Shown: positions 1 to 8,793 of the stretch, piece after piece
How the letters are laid out: each line of letters begins with the position of its first letter
How positions within the stretch are numbered: position 1 is the first letter of the stretch
Origin: Anaerococcus nagyae
GTDB lineage: Bacteria > Bacillota > Clostridia > Tissierellales > Peptoniphilaceae
NCBI RefSeq assembly: GCF_017874535.1
Contig: NZ_JAGGLS010000007.1
Location: 59,197-123,196 of the forward strand
Direction of reading: 5' to 3'
Length of the DNA stretch: 64,000 bases
The notes under the pieces: model-generated
The model's database searches: none
What the model was told of the DNA's origin: nothing
What the model saw: only the letters and a program-made list of their open reading frames with translations
Position numbers and translations under genes: made by a program

Positions 1-90
1 AGACATGTCTTGCAAAAAGGGAATAGTAGCCATACCTCCACCTAATGCAAAAAGTCCAGTTTTGAAAAATTCCCAAATCAAGCTAAGCAT
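1..90 (-). CDS. Chromate transporter (CHR family), N-terminal fragment cut by the window edge
   Basis: Only the first 30 codons are inside the window. They read with the CHR signature: a short amphipathic start, then a Gly-rich stretch with FALGGGMATIPFLQ, which matches the motif of the gene just upstream at 83-628. The ATG at 90 follows a GGAGG-type ribosome site and overlaps the end of that gene by 8 bases, so the two are translationally coupled. Two half-length CHR proteins encoded in tandem normally form one heteromeric transporter. CHR proteins export chromate in some bacteria; the substrate here cannot be read from sequence. Confidence 0.75.
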   Translation of the reverse strand, partial: MLSLIWEFFKTGLFALGGGMATIPFLQDMS

Positions 91-628
91 CTTTATTATG
101 ACCTCCCTTTCCCAATAAAATTCCAAAAATTCCAACACTTATAACGACAATTACTGGTGATATGGATAAAAATGCAATCGCTATAAAGGTTAATAAAAAT
201 ATAGCAAATTTAAGTCCTGTATTGGCGTTAGACTTTACCATCTTTAATACAGAATAAAAAACAAGAGCACTTACACCAACCCTAATACCAGCAAAAGCAT
301 GTTGAATCCAAACTATATCTGCAAACTTCTCCAAAAAGTTTGCAATTATTAAAATAATTATTATAGAAGGAGTTATAAACCCCAGAGAAGCAACAATCCC
401 ACCTAAGTCATCAGCTTGAGAATATCCACAAAATGTAGCTGTATTTACAGCAATAATACCCGGAGTAGATTGGCCAATAGCATAGTAATCTAAGATATCA
501 TCACGAGATACCCATTTTTTGTTATCTACAACCTCTCTTTCCAATAATGGAAGCATAGCATAGCCCCCACCAAAAGTAAACAAACCGATCTTAGCAAATG
601 TTAAATATAAATCAAGTAAAATATTCAA
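83..628 (-). CDS. Chromate transporter, short-chain CHR protein
   Basis: A 181-residue membrane protein of the CHR family. The family's conserved motif FTFGGGYAMLPLLEREVV lies at residues 17-34 and a second conserved segment, GQSTPGIIAVNTATF, at about 52-66; the rest is hydrophobic helices. It is half the length of fused ChrA proteins, as expected for the paired short-chain type, and its partner starts at 90 with an 8-base overlap. The start is a TTG at 628, chosen because AAGGAG lies 6 bases upstream. Role inferred from family: anion (chromate-like) transport across the cytoplasmic membrane; the natural substrate in anaerobes is unclear. Confidence 0.85.
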   Translation of the reverse strand: MNILLDLYLTFAKIGLFTFGGGYAMLPLLEREVVDNKKWVSRDDILDYYAIGQSTPGIIAVNTATFCGYSQADDLGGIVASLGFITPSIIIILIIANFLEKFADIVWIQHAFAGIRVGVSALVFYSVLKMVKSNANTGLKFAIFLLTFIAIAFLSISPVIVVISVGIFGILLGKGGHNKDA

Positions 629-754
629 AACAAACTCCTTTTCTACCTCTAGTATAGCATAAGCTTTATACTTTAATAATATTTTACATAAAAATAATAT
701 AGCTTTAATATTTGATTTTTATAATTATTCATAAACAAATATAAAGGATAGCAA

Positions 755-1207
755 ATGATAATAATAAATGAAGATTTAAAGCTTGATAGAAAGGATACTC
801 TCACCCATAAAAGATATCCTTTTACTCTGGATAAAAACTATCAAAAAATAAGAATTAATATGACCTATAGTCCAACCCGTGTCCCTGAAAATGAACGTAT
901 AGAAATACTAAAAGAATGCATAGATAAATACATGCCGAAAGGTGAGTTTAGTAAAAAAGAAAGAGAAGATACTTTAAAAAGTCAAATAGAAAATTTTATT
1001 ACCACTTCTTTATTCTATGAAGGAAACTTTATAGGGGCTTACCACAATAAAAATAACGAACAAGAAATAATCATCAGTCCTAAAAAATCCAGCCTAGGTT
1101 ATAAAAAAACTGATATTAAAGCAGGAGCTTATGAATTTGTATTAAGCATGCACTCTTGCAATAGTAAGGTAAACTGTAAATTTTCACTGGAGGCCCTAGA
1201 TGAGTAA
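755..1207 (+). CDS. Hypothetical protein, companion of PHP phosphoesterase
   Basis: A 150-residue protein with no signal peptide or membrane segment and no motif I can name with confidence. It has alternating hydrophobic and polar residues suggestive of a beta-rich fold, including a stretch around NMTYSPTRVPENERIEILK near residue 35. The stop overlaps the start of the PHP gene (1200) by 8 bases, so the two proteins are probably made together. In single-chain CehA/McbA-type metallohydrolases a beta-rich domain precedes the PHP domain; this gene may be that domain as a separate chain (inference). Start chosen at the first ATG behind AAAGGAT. Confidence 0.6.
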   Translation: MIIINEDLKLDRKDTLTHKRYPFTLDKNYQKIRINMTYSPTRVPENERIEILKECIDKYMPKGEFSKKEREDTLKSQIENFITTSLFYEGNFIGAYHNKNNEQEIIISPKKSSLGYKKTDIKAGAYEFVLSMHSCNSKVNCKFSLEALDE

Positions 1208-2183
1208 ACTAACATACTACCCTATAGAACTTCACTCCCACACCTACCACTCTGATGGCGGATTTTCACCAAAAGAGCTTTTACAAAACGCTCGTGATTT
1301 TGGTTATAAGGGGATATTTCTAACAGATCATAATACAAATTCTGGCCTTGATGAAATTTATGAAAATAATCTTGATAAGGAAATCCTTCCAGCATTTCAT
1401 GGTATAGAATGGACTACATTCTATGGACATATGCTTATCTTAGGGAGTAAAGATGCTGGAAACTATACTAAAGCAAAACTAGATAATATAGAAGAATGTA
1501 TTGATAATATTAAAAGTAATGATTCAAATATCGTTATTGGTATGGCTCATCCTTTTGATATAGGAAATCCTCTATGCACCGGCTGTCACTTTGAATATCT
1601 AGTAGATAATTATTCTAAATTTAATTATATAGAGCTCGTAAATAGCGAAGATGCTCATGCTAACAAGTCCACTTTAAAGGCTTATGATAGTTGGACTAAA
1701 CTTTTAAAGGATGGTTATAAGTTAGCAGCACTAGCAGGACGCGATTGGCACAATCCATCCAATCCAAAAGAAAGCGTAGCTATTAGCATGATTGGTATAG
1801 ATGGTAATATTAGCGAAGAAAATACTTTAAAGGCTATTAAAAGACTCCATACTTATATAAGCTATGGACCAATTCTTCATTTGAATTTAGATAATATTGA
1901 ACTTGGAGATAAAGTATATTCTAAGGAAATCAAAGCTTCTGTTAGAATCACTGATTCAACCTTTAAAAATAAAGATGAGCTTAAAATAGTTCCTCATAAA
2001 TTTGTAGTTTATAATAACGAAAAATTAATCTTAGAAAAAGACATAAACTATGATAGCAATATAGACTTTGAAATAAATAATTTTGATTTAGGGTATATAA
2101 GATTTGAAGTCTTGGGGGATATGAAAGATATGGATAATCAAAGACTAATCATAACTTCCCCTATATTTATAAAGGAGAAATAA
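1200..2183 (+). CDS. PHP-domain metal-dependent phosphoesterase (CehA/McbA-like)
   Basis: A 327-residue PHP-domain hydrolase. The metal-binding motif HSHTYHSDGG is at residues 12-21, followed by LTDHNT near 41-46, a GMAHPFD segment in the middle and GRDWHNP near 180; these histidines and aspartates form the metal site in the family. The C-terminal third is beta-rich, as in CehA/McbA-type proteins. It acts on phosphoester or related bonds; the substrate is not predictable. GGAGG lies 7 bases upstream of the ATG. Its stop overlaps the start of the HAD phosphatase by one base, making a three-gene operon from 755 to 2845. Confidence 0.82.
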   Translation: MSKLTYYPIELHSHTYHSDGGFSPKELLQNARDFGYKGIFLTDHNTNSGLDEIYENNLDKEILPAFHGIEWTTFYGHMLILGSKDAGNYTKAKLDNIEECIDNIKSNDSNIVIGMAHPFDIGNPLCTGCHFEYLVDNYSKFNYIELVNSEDAHANKSTLKAYDSWTKLLKDGYKLAALAGRDWHNPSNPKESVAISMIGIDGNISEENTLKAIKRLHTYISYGPILHLNLDNIELGDKVYSKEIKASVRITDSTFKNKDELKIVPHKFVVYNNEKLILEKDINYDSNIDFEINNFDLGYIRFEVLGDMKDMDNQRLIITSPIFIKEK

Positions 2184-2845
2184 TGAAATTACTTTTTGAT
2201 TGTGACGGAACTATACTTGATTCTATGCATATTTGGATAGATCCAATCAATAAAATTTTTGAGAAATATGACTTTAGTTTAAGTAGTCTTCCTGCTGAAG
2301 AAAAAGGTAAGATTGAGGCTCTTCCACTAGATGGAATGTGCGCTTTTATAGCTGAAAATCTTGCCAAAGATATGACTAAAGATGAAGTTAGAGACTATTT
2401 TAATGAAATTATAGAAGATGGTTATAGGAACTCTCTAATGCCAAAAGATGGAGCTATTAAATCCTTAGAAGAATTACATAAGGCAGGTTATCAGATGGCT
2501 ATAGCTTCTTCAACTGACTCTATATATTTAAAACTTGCTTTTGAAAGGCTAGGCATAGCTGATTACTTTAGTTTTTATACTACACCTGATTTGACAAATT
2601 ATAAAAAGTCAGATCCAAAATATTGGCAATATGCTATAGACAAATTTGGGGTAGATGCATCTGATATCATCCTATATGATGATGCTTTATATGCTATAAA
2701 AGTAGCTAAGAATATGGGAATACATAGCTGCGGGGTGAAGGATTTTCCTTATAATGAGAATGAATGGGATGATATAAAAAATATAGCTGATCTTACTATG
2801 GATACTATAGCTCTTATTGATAAAGATAATTTGTTAAACGAATAA
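2183..2845 (+). CDS. HAD-superfamily phosphatase (phosphoglycolate phosphatase-like)
   Basis: A 220-residue HAD hydrolase. Motif I is FDCDGT at residues 5-10 (nucleophile Asp6), motif II is the ASSTDS region near 109, motif III is a Lys in the YKKSDPKYW region, and motif IV is ILYDDALYAI near 163-172. A helical cap lies between motifs I and II, as in small-molecule phosphatases. The start codon shares a base with the stop of the PHP gene (TAATG), so it is the last gene of the 755-2845 operon. Substrate unknown; with a PHP hydrolase next to it, a shared phosphorylated metabolite is plausible. Confidence 0.85.
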   Translation: MKLLFDCDGTILDSMHIWIDPINKIFEKYDFSLSSLPAEEKGKIEALPLDGMCAFIAENLAKDMTKDEVRDYFNEIIEDGYRNSLMPKDGAIKSLEELHKAGYQMAIASSTDSIYLKLAFERLGIADYFSFYTTPDLTNYKKSDPKYWQYAIDKFGVDASDIILYDDALYAIKVAKNMGIHSCGVKDFPYNENEWDDIKNIADLTMDTIALIDKDNLLNE

Positions 2846-2871
2846 AAAAATTACTATAAATATAAAAGTTC

Positions 2872-3033
2872 AGTAGCTGTTACAGAATGAATAAAGCGTC
2901 CCAAAATCATTAGAAGAACCTCTATGAAAATTTTGTTTTCATGAGTCTGCAAGCATGTAAAAAATTTCTTAAGATAACCTTCTAATGATGTGATGATAAT
3001 TATTCATAGTTTTGCAACAGCTCCTTTATTTTT
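2872..3033. repeat. Long imperfect palindromic repeat, copy 1, downstream of the HAD gene
   Basis: The left arm AGTAGCTGTTACA is matched by TGCAACAGCTCC on the right, and both ends carry CATTAGAAG-type inner segments around a smaller hairpin with ATGAAAA and TTTTCAT arms. The right end runs into a T-rich tract. A related element lies at 34889-35036 and a looser one at 59964-60105. All three sit directly behind a gene, so they may serve as large terminators. Confidence 0.6.
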
Positions 3034-3069
3034 CACTATTCTTATATGAAATATAGCTAGCTATTCCAA

Positions 3070-3101
3070 CAAGGAACAATATTATATAATATTGTTCCTT
3101 G
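3070..3101. terminator. Perfect 32-base palindrome, probable bidirectional terminator
   Basis: CAAGGAACAATATTAT is followed directly by its own reverse complement, giving 16 base pairs, and then by TATCTTTATT. It is likely a transcription end for the operon at 755-2845, although a perfect even palindrome could also be an operator. Confidence 0.5.
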
Positions 3102-3115
3102 TATCTTTATTTATT

Positions 3116-3501
3116 TCAGTTTTTATATTGACTTTCTAGTACTTTCCTTAAATTTTAATTAACGATATTGTTATAGGATGAATTACTTGCTATGATATTG
3201 ATTTTCTCTTCACTTACCATAAACTTACTATAAAAATAATATAATCTAAATATTTTAGATTTTGTATAGATTAGCATATAGTGATTATTCTTACCTACAT
3301 TATATATGTATATTCTATTGTAATTTGCATCTTTTTGTGTACTTAGCTTGTTATCTCTTATATTTTCTTATCTCAATACTTTTTCATTTTTATTTATTAA
3401 ATCACTCTCTATTATAGTGAAAAATTTGTTATCGTTATAAAAATTGATAAATAATAAAAGATAGTTATCTTGCAGACTTTTGACAAAATATAAATTTACC
3501 T
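3116..3501 (-). pseudogene. Decayed coding remnant of unknown family
   Basis: The minus strand reads for about 125 codons with only one internal TAA near the middle and a second near the end. That is unusual for DNA this AT-rich, where random frames stop about every 12-15 codons. The inferred peptide is rich in Asn, Tyr, Ile and Lys, for example YNRIYIYNVGKNNHYMLIY. It begins at a TAG next to the structured repeat at 3509-3654. A possible 5' piece in 3660-3745 would put the repeat inside the former gene. I do not recognise the family. Confidence 0.35.
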
Positions 3502-3508
3502 ATTTCAA

Positions 3509-3654
3509 TCGAACGTAGTGAGCGGAGAAATCTCATAAGATCTCTCCATGCACTCGTTTTTTCACTCACACTAAAACTCGTTTGCTAGGCAAACTTTTCT
3601 ATGCTTTCGCACTAGTTTTAGAGATGAATGTAACAAATCAAGGTATATTCATCT
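3509..3654 (+). repeat. REP motif plus three-way-junction/hairpin structured repeat, copy A
   Basis: A REP-like motif TCGAACGTAGTGAGCG (3509-3524) and a small hairpin (GGAGA and TCTCC arms) are followed by nested stems. P1 is CTAAAACT (3571-3578) with AGTTTTAG (3614-3621). Inside it are P2, GTTTGC-TAG-GCAAAC (3580-3594), and P3, TGC-TTTC-GCA (3602-3611). A separate hairpin follows at 3622-3654 with loop segment AAATCAAG. The same order of stems with different bases occurs at 63177-63260 and, inverted, at 63349-63431. Confidence 0.55.
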
Positions 3655-3758
3655 AATCAAGATGGGTTGTAGCTTAATTTAAATTATTAATAAATTATAA
3701 AATCGACTTTGTATACTTTCTGAAAAACAGTTATCTTATTTTTTTATCCATAAAACTC

Positions 3759-5120
3759 CTATACCATGTCTTCTGCTCTTACATATTTGTCAAAATCTTC
3801 ATCAGATAGATATCCCAAATCTTTATTAGCTTCTCTTAAAGTTAAGTTATTATCATAAGCATATTTTGCAATCTTACTTGCCTTATCATAACCTATATAC
3901 GGAGATAAACTTGTCACAAGCATTAAAGAGTTATCTAAATTCTCTTTTATCTTTAATTTATTAGCTTTAAGTCCTACTAGTAGATTTTCTCTAAAACATT
4001 TTAAGGACTTAGCAAGTAAGTTTATAGATTGATCCATATTATAAATTATTAATGGCATGTAGGCATTTAATTGAAGTTGCCCTTGACTATTAGCCATAGT
4101 TATAGCAAAATCATTTGCCATAACTTGGATTGTTACCATTGTCATTGACTCAACTTGAGTAGGATTTACCTTACCTGGCATTATGGATGATCCTGGTTCA
4201 TTGGCAGGTATTATAAGTTCACCTATACCACATCTAGGACCAGAGGATAAAAATCTTATGTCATTAGCAATCTTATATAGATCGCTTGCTAAGGCCTTTA
4301 GGCTACCATGACTATTTACTAAAGCTGATTTACTTGCTAACTCATAGAACTTATTATTATCACTTTCAAATTCACAATCTAATTGTTTTGAAAGCTCTTT
4401 TGCTACCTTTTTACCAAAATCACTACTTGCATTTATTCCTGTTCCTACCGCAGTCCCGCCTATAGCCAGCCTTTTTAGATTCTCACTTACTACTTTTATT
4501 GTTTCGTAATCTCTTTTAACCATTACTTTCCATCCTGAAATTTCCTGGGAAAGTTTTAGAGGCGTTGCATCTTGTAAGTGAGTTCTTCCTGTTTTTATAG
4601 TCTCGTTTTCTTTTTCTAATTTTTCTAATATTTCGATAGTCGCTTCTATTTCTTTGTATAGATTTTCTTTTAGATTTAAGAAGCTTGATATATGCATAGC
4701 TGTTGGAAAAACATCATTTGATGATTGACTCATATTTACATCATCATTTGGATGTATGATACTTTTTCCATTCTTTTTATTTGCAATATGAGCTATTACT
4801 TCATTCACATTCATGTTAGTCTGAGTCCCAGAACCAGTTTGCCAGATAGTAAGCGGAAATTGGTCATCATAATGGCCAAAAATAATTTGATTAGCTGCAT
4901 AAACTATCAAGTCACGCTTTTCTTCACTAAGTCTGTCCTCAGAGAAATTTATTTCAGCACAAGCTTTTTTTATATATACTATTGCTTTTAATAGAGAAAG
5001 GGGCATTGTTTCTACCCCTTGTGGGAAGTTTTCAAAAGATCTTTGGGTTTGTGCTCCCCAAAGGGCATCTTCAGCAACTTCAATTTTACCTATAGTGTCT
5101 TCTTCGATTCTTTTTTTCAT
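3759..5120 (-). CDS. fumC: Fumarate hydratase class II
   Basis: A 453-residue protein that interconverts fumarate and L-malate. It is full length for class II fumarase and needs no iron-sulfur cluster. The superfamily signature GSSIMPGKVNP is at residues 310-320 and supplies the catalytic serine; TGRTHLQDATP is at 178-188, where the His after Thr is typical of fumarases and separates it from aspartases; TGSGTQTNMNVNEV is at 95-108. It starts at an ATG behind AGAGGA, 9 bases after the stop of aspA, so the two form an operon. Together they take aspartate to malate via fumarate. No other TCA gene is nearby. Confidence 0.95.
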   Translation of the reverse strand: MKKRIEEDTIGKIEVAEDALWGAQTQRSFENFPQGVETMPLSLLKAIVYIKKACAEINFSEDRLSEEKRDLIVYAANQIIFGHYDDQFPLTIWQTGSGTQTNMNVNEVIAHIANKKNGKSIIHPNDDVNMSQSSNDVFPTAMHISSFLNLKENLYKEIEATIEILEKLEKENETIKTGRTHLQDATPLKLSQEISGWKVMVKRDYETIKVVSENLKRLAIGGTAVGTGINASSDFGKKVAKELSKQLDCEFESDNNKFYELASKSALVNSHGSLKALASDLYKIANDIRFLSSGPRCGIGELIIPANEPGSSIMPGKVNPTQVESMTMVTIQVMANDFAITMANSQGQLQLNAYMPLIIYNMDQSINLLAKSLKCFRENLLVGLKANKLKIKENLDNSLMLVTSLSPYIGYDKASKIAKYAYDNNLTLREANKDLGYLSDEDFDKYVRAEDMV

Positions 5121-5129
5121 ATTTTCCTC

Positions 5130-6542
5130 TTATAATAACTTATCTTCATCAAGAATTCCAGGTTGAATCATCTTTTTGAAATCTAAGATTTCATCTAATT
5201 CATTGGCATCTATCAAGCCTTCAAATAATACCAAATCTCTAACGCTTTCACCTGTTTCTAGAGCTTTATGAGCAATTACAGATGCTTTTTCATAACCTAT
5301 ATGAGGAGCTAATGCTGTTACTAAGCCTACGCTTTTTTCCACTTGATCGCTTAAATACTTCTCATTTGCTGTAATATTTTCTATACAATTTACCCTTAAT
5401 GTATAAATAGCTCCTTTTAAAGTCTTTAAAGATTCAAAAAGCTTATAAAATATAATTGGCTCAAAAGCATTTAATTCTAATTGTCCTGCTTCAACAGCCA
5501 TGGTTACTGTTAAGTCATTACCTATTACGCCAAAAGCAACTTGATTTACAACTTCTGGTATAACAGGATTTACCTTACCTGGCATTATAGATGATCCTGC
5601 TTGGCGAGCTGGCAACTTTATATCTGCTATACCAACTTGGGGACCAGAACTCATAAGTCTTAAATCATTTGCAATCTTTGATAGATTTGATGCATAAGTT
5701 TTTAATATGCTAGATGAGTAAGTAAATCCATCTAAATTTTGAGTACCGTCTATTAAGTCTTCATTTTGTTTAAGATTAAGGCCTGTTACTTCAGCTAGGA
5801 CCGGTACGATCTCTTCTACGTAAGTTTTATCAGCATTTAGTCCTGTACCTATAGCAGTTCCACCTAAGTTTACAAATGATAGACTATGTATAGCTTTTTT
5901 AAATCTTTCATTATCTCTTTTAAGTACTCTTGCATAAGCTGCAAATTCTTGACCTAGACTTATAGGAATAGCATCTTGTAGCTGAGTTCTTCCCATTTTA
6001 TAAACTTCCTTAAACTCATCTGCCTTATCTTCTATGGCATTTATAAGTTTAATGTTTTCATCATATAGTTCTTTAAAATATCTAATAAGAGCAATCTTAC
6101 CACTAGTTGGTATGACATCATTAGTAGATTGTCCTTTGTTCACATGATCATTTGGATGAACTTTATCATAAACTCCTAAATTCCCACCTAAGGACTGATT
6201 AGCCATATTGGCAATAACTTCATTGGCATTCATATTAAAACTAGTTCCAGCTCCTCCTTGGATAGGATCAACTATAAAGTTTTCTCTATAAGAACCTCCT
6301 AAAAGTAAATTACAAGCAGAAATAATTGCTTCTTTTTGAGCATTGGTCAAAAGACCTATCTTTTCATTTTCAATTGCACAGGCTTTTTTCACTTCAAGGA
6401 TAGCATCAATTAACTTATCATCACAAGTTCTCCCTGTAATATTAAAATTCTCACGAGCTCTTAGAGCGTTAGCTCCATAAAAAGCATTGCGATCTACTTC
6501 TACTTCTCCTAAAGAATCATGTTCTCTTCTATAATCTTGCAT
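5130..6542 (-). CDS. aspA: Aspartate ammonia-lyase (aspartase)
   Basis: A 470-residue aspartase, deaminating L-aspartate to fumarate and ammonia. Evidence is the fumarase/aspartase signature GSSIMPGKVNP (316-326) and the segment GRTQLQDAIP (184-193), where Gln in place of the fumarase His marks aspartases. GGAGTSFNMNANEV is at 97-110. An upstream in-frame ATG at 6563 exists, but AGGAGG sits 8 bases before the ATG at 6542, so that start is chosen. It is first in the operon with fumC. The pair suits amino-acid fermentation in an asaccharolytic anaerobe. Confidence 0.95.
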   Translation of the reverse strand: MQDYRREHDSLGEVEVDRNAFYGANALRARENFNITGRTCDDKLIDAILEVKKACAIENEKIGLLTNAQKEAIISACNLLLGGSYRENFIVDPIQGGAGTSFNMNANEVIANMANQSLGGNLGVYDKVHPNDHVNKGQSTNDVIPTSGKIALIRYFKELYDENIKLINAIEDKADEFKEVYKMGRTQLQDAIPISLGQEFAAYARVLKRDNERFKKAIHSLSFVNLGGTAIGTGLNADKTYVEEIVPVLAEVTGLNLKQNEDLIDGTQNLDGFTYSSSILKTYASNLSKIANDLRLMSSGPQVGIADIKLPARQAGSSIMPGKVNPVIPEVVNQVAFGVIGNDLTVTMAVEAGQLELNAFEPIIFYKLFESLKTLKGAIYTLRVNCIENITANEKYLSDQVEKSVGLVTALAPHIGYEKASVIAHKALETGESVRDLVLFEGLIDANELDEILDFKKMIQPGILDEDKLL

Positions 6543-6828
6543 GAGCTTACCTCCTAATTCCATTATAGTTATATAAGAATTAATTACAATAGCCCAGGAA
6601 AAGGTTTCTTGTTTTTTATACTCTAAACTTAGAAGTAAGCTTTAAAATAAGGAGCTTTTAGAGAATAAACAAATCAAGTAATATTTTTTTAGTTTACTTA
6701 AGAACGATTAATTTTTGTATCCATATAAATTTTAAAAATTTTCTTTTTTATGATTAAATTATGATTTTGTGGATATATTTTATATAGAGATAAGTCTAAT
6801 ATTAACATTCTTGAAAGGAGGGGTTAAG

Positions 6829-7374
6829 TTGAAAAGATGGCGAAAATGGATTAATGTTATTTTTGCTATCGCCACATTACTTGCTATATTTTGTTCATAT
6901 TTCTTGATATTTGATTATGGCAAAGTCAGTGCAACACTAGATAACTACAATAAGCAAAGATGGTTTTTCTATTTCTTAACTGTAGTTGCAATTTTGGGAG
7001 CATTATTAGCTTTATATGTTTTTATTAGAGCTCTTGCTCTTCCTACAATTAATAATTATATAATTGATAAAAATAATTCTGGTGAAATGCTTATTACTTC
7101 AAAAGCAATTCTAGATAATGTACTCACTACTGTAAGAAAATATCCAGAGATTAGAAGCTCAGATGCTATTGTCAAGGTCAAAAATGGAAAGTCTAACGAA
7201 ATAAATACTAAGGTTAAATGTGGTGTTTATGAAGGTGAAAACTTAAATTCATTAGGACAAATAATTAAAGAAGATATTGCACAAAGTTTAGAAACTTTCA
7301 CTGGTTATCCTGTGAATAAGGTAGATATCGAATTCTACGATATTAAAAAAGATTCTAATAAGAGAGTAGTCTAA
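6829..7374 (+). CDS. amaP: Alkaline shock response membrane anchor protein AmaP
   Basis: A 181-residue membrane protein with two N-terminal transmembrane helices (about residues 8-28 and 47-67) and a soluble C-terminal domain. This is the AmaP pattern: it tethers Asp23/Gls24 proteins to the membrane. The chosen start is TTG at 6829 because AAAGGAGG lies just upstream; an ATG 60 bases earlier has no ribosome site. It is followed at 11 bases by a DUF2273 gene and then by asp23, the standard cell-envelope stress operon of Firmicutes. Confidence 0.85.
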   Translation: MKRWRKWINVIFAIATLLAIFCSYFLIFDYGKVSATLDNYNKQRWFFYFLTVVAILGALLALYVFIRALALPTINNYIIDKNNSGEMLITSKAILDNVLTTVRKYPEIRSSDAIVKVKNGKSNEINTKVKCGVYEGENLNSLGQIIKEDIAQSLETFTGYPVNKVDIEFYDIKKDSNKRVV

Positions 7375-7384
7375 GAGGGTTCAT

Positions 7385-7720
7385 ATGAATAATAATTATG
7401 AAAAATTTTCGGATTATCAAAATAATTATGAGAACTCTAAAGAAAAAAATGATAATGAAAAAATAGTTGTAGTTGAAAAAAAGAAAGATAAAGAAGATTC
7501 ACTTTTTAAAAGTAAATTTAGAAATTTTGAAAGCTCTCATTGGAATGAGTTCAAATATGCATTACTTGGACTTATAGTTTCAATACTATTTTTAACAATA
7601 GGTTTTTTTAGAACTCTCTTAATTATAATCTTATACAATATTGGCAAAATTTATGGTAAGTATAAAGATGGCGATCCGGAAACTATATTTAAACTAGAAA
7701 AATTTTTTGATAAATATTAA
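7385..7720 (+). CDS. DUF2273 small membrane protein
   Basis: A 111-residue protein with a charged, Lys/Asp/Asn-rich N-terminal half and one strongly hydrophobic stretch (about residues 58-84) containing LLGLIVSILFLTIGFF, ending in a charged tail. DUF2273 proteins are encoded between amaP and asp23 in many Firmicutes and are thought to help anchor the Asp23 complex. The N-terminal extension of about 50 residues is longer than usual for the family. It lies 10 bases after amaP and 20 bases before asp23. Confidence 0.75.
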   Translation: MNNNYEKFSDYQNNYENSKEKNDNEKIVVVEKKKDKEDSLFKSKFRNFESSHWNEFKYALLGLIVSILFLTIGFFRTLLIIILYNIGKIYGKYKDGDPETIFKLEKFFDKY

Positions 7721-7740
7721 GTAAAAAAGGAGATATTATT

Positions 7741-8298
7741 ATGGCAAATCAAGAAAAATACAATGAAATTGCAGGCGTAAACAAAAAAGAGCAAGAAAAA
7801 AAGGAAAAACAAGAAGAAAGAATTGAAAGAGAGCAACGTAGGGAAGATGCTATAAATAACTTCCAAGATAATTTCAGAGATGATAGAGAACAAGCTCATG
7901 AATCAAAACTTACTTTCGAAGATTCTGTTATTGAAAAAATAGCTTCAATAGCTTGTCAAGAAGTTCCTGGAGTGCTAGATATGAAAGGTGGATTCTTCTC
8001 TGGAATTTCTGAACAATTTGGTGGACGTTCTCTAACAAAAGGAATTTCTGCTGATGTTGGAGAAAAAGAAGCTGCTATAGACGCTTCAATTATTCTTGAA
8101 TATGGTTATTCAGCTCCAAAAGTATTTGAAGAATTAAAAAGAAATATAGCTCAATCTGTTGGACAAATGACTGGATTAAAAGTTGTTGAAGTTAATGTTC
8201 GTGTTGATGATGTAATGACTAAAAAAGAATATGAAATCAAAAGAAGAAATACAAGAAATGAAGACTCTAATTACGAACAAGAAAGTTCATTAAGATAG
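7741..8298 (+). CDS. Asp23/Gls24-family envelope stress response protein
   Basis: A 185-residue cytoplasmic protein. The Asp23 domain covers about residues 58-165, starting at SVIEKIASIACQEVPGVLDM and including the Gly-rich loop before VGEKEAAIDASIILEYGYSAP, both hallmarks of the family. The first 50 residues are a highly charged Lys/Glu/Gln coiled-coil-like segment. A good ribosome site (AAGGAGAT) precedes the ATG. It is the last gene of the operon and is followed by a strong terminator at 8386. These proteins coat the inner face of the membrane through AmaP and respond to envelope stress. Confidence 0.9.
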   Translation: MANQEKYNEIAGVNKKEQEKKEKQEERIEREQRREDAINNFQDNFRDDREQAHESKLTFEDSVIEKIASIACQEVPGVLDMKGGFFSGISEQFGGRSLTKGISADVGEKEAAIDASIILEYGYSAPKVFEELKRNIAQSVGQMTGLKVVEVNVRVDDVMTKKEYEIKRRNTRNEDSNYEQESSLR

Positions 8299-8385
8299 GA
8301 TATTAGTAAGTCTTTTACGATCTATAATAACTATTAGACATAAGAATATGTTTGGTAAATAGAGTTCTATAATAAACTAAATTAT

Positions 8386-8422
8386 CCCCAGTGGTATAAA
8401 ATTCTACCACTGGGGGTTTTAT
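8386..8422 (+). terminator. Intrinsic terminator of the amaP-asp23 operon
   Basis: CCCCAGTGGTA and TACCACTGGGG form an 11-base-pair stem with an 8-base loop, followed by GTTTTATT. It lies 88 bases after the asp23 stop. Confidence 0.9.
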
Positions 8423-8793
8423 TATTAAAATATTAAGATTAGTAGAATCAAGTCATATCTATAGCTTCTTTTAAAAATAAATTCATAAGATTTATATTAC
8501 AGCATTATAAAAATAGAAATCACTCCTATTTTTGTTTATACTAATTAATAGAACATCTATATTAACTTTTTATTACATCCACAATATTTATACTCATATA
8601 TTTCTCAAAAATCTGATAAGATAATCTTAAAATTAGGCTATAAAGAAATAAATCCTTCAAAAATCATTTAAACTTCATTCCAAAAATCGTATCTATTAGA
8701 CGATGGACTACATATAAAACTTTCTACTAAAGAAAGGATAGATTTTTATTAATTTGTAACTGTCCATTTCCTAAAACTATATGAAACTTTAGT
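8423..8793. other. Intergenic region with a weak hairpin and a possible gene remnant
   Basis: No intact gene. AAAAATAG and CTATTTTT form a terminator-like hairpin at 8509-8533 suited to the plus strand. Around 8610-8750 the plus strand reads as protein-like sequence interrupted by one TAA (fragments KIILKLGYKEINPSKII and YLLDDGLHIKLSTKERI), perhaps the tail of a lost acetyltransferase. This is weak. Confidence 0.3.
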
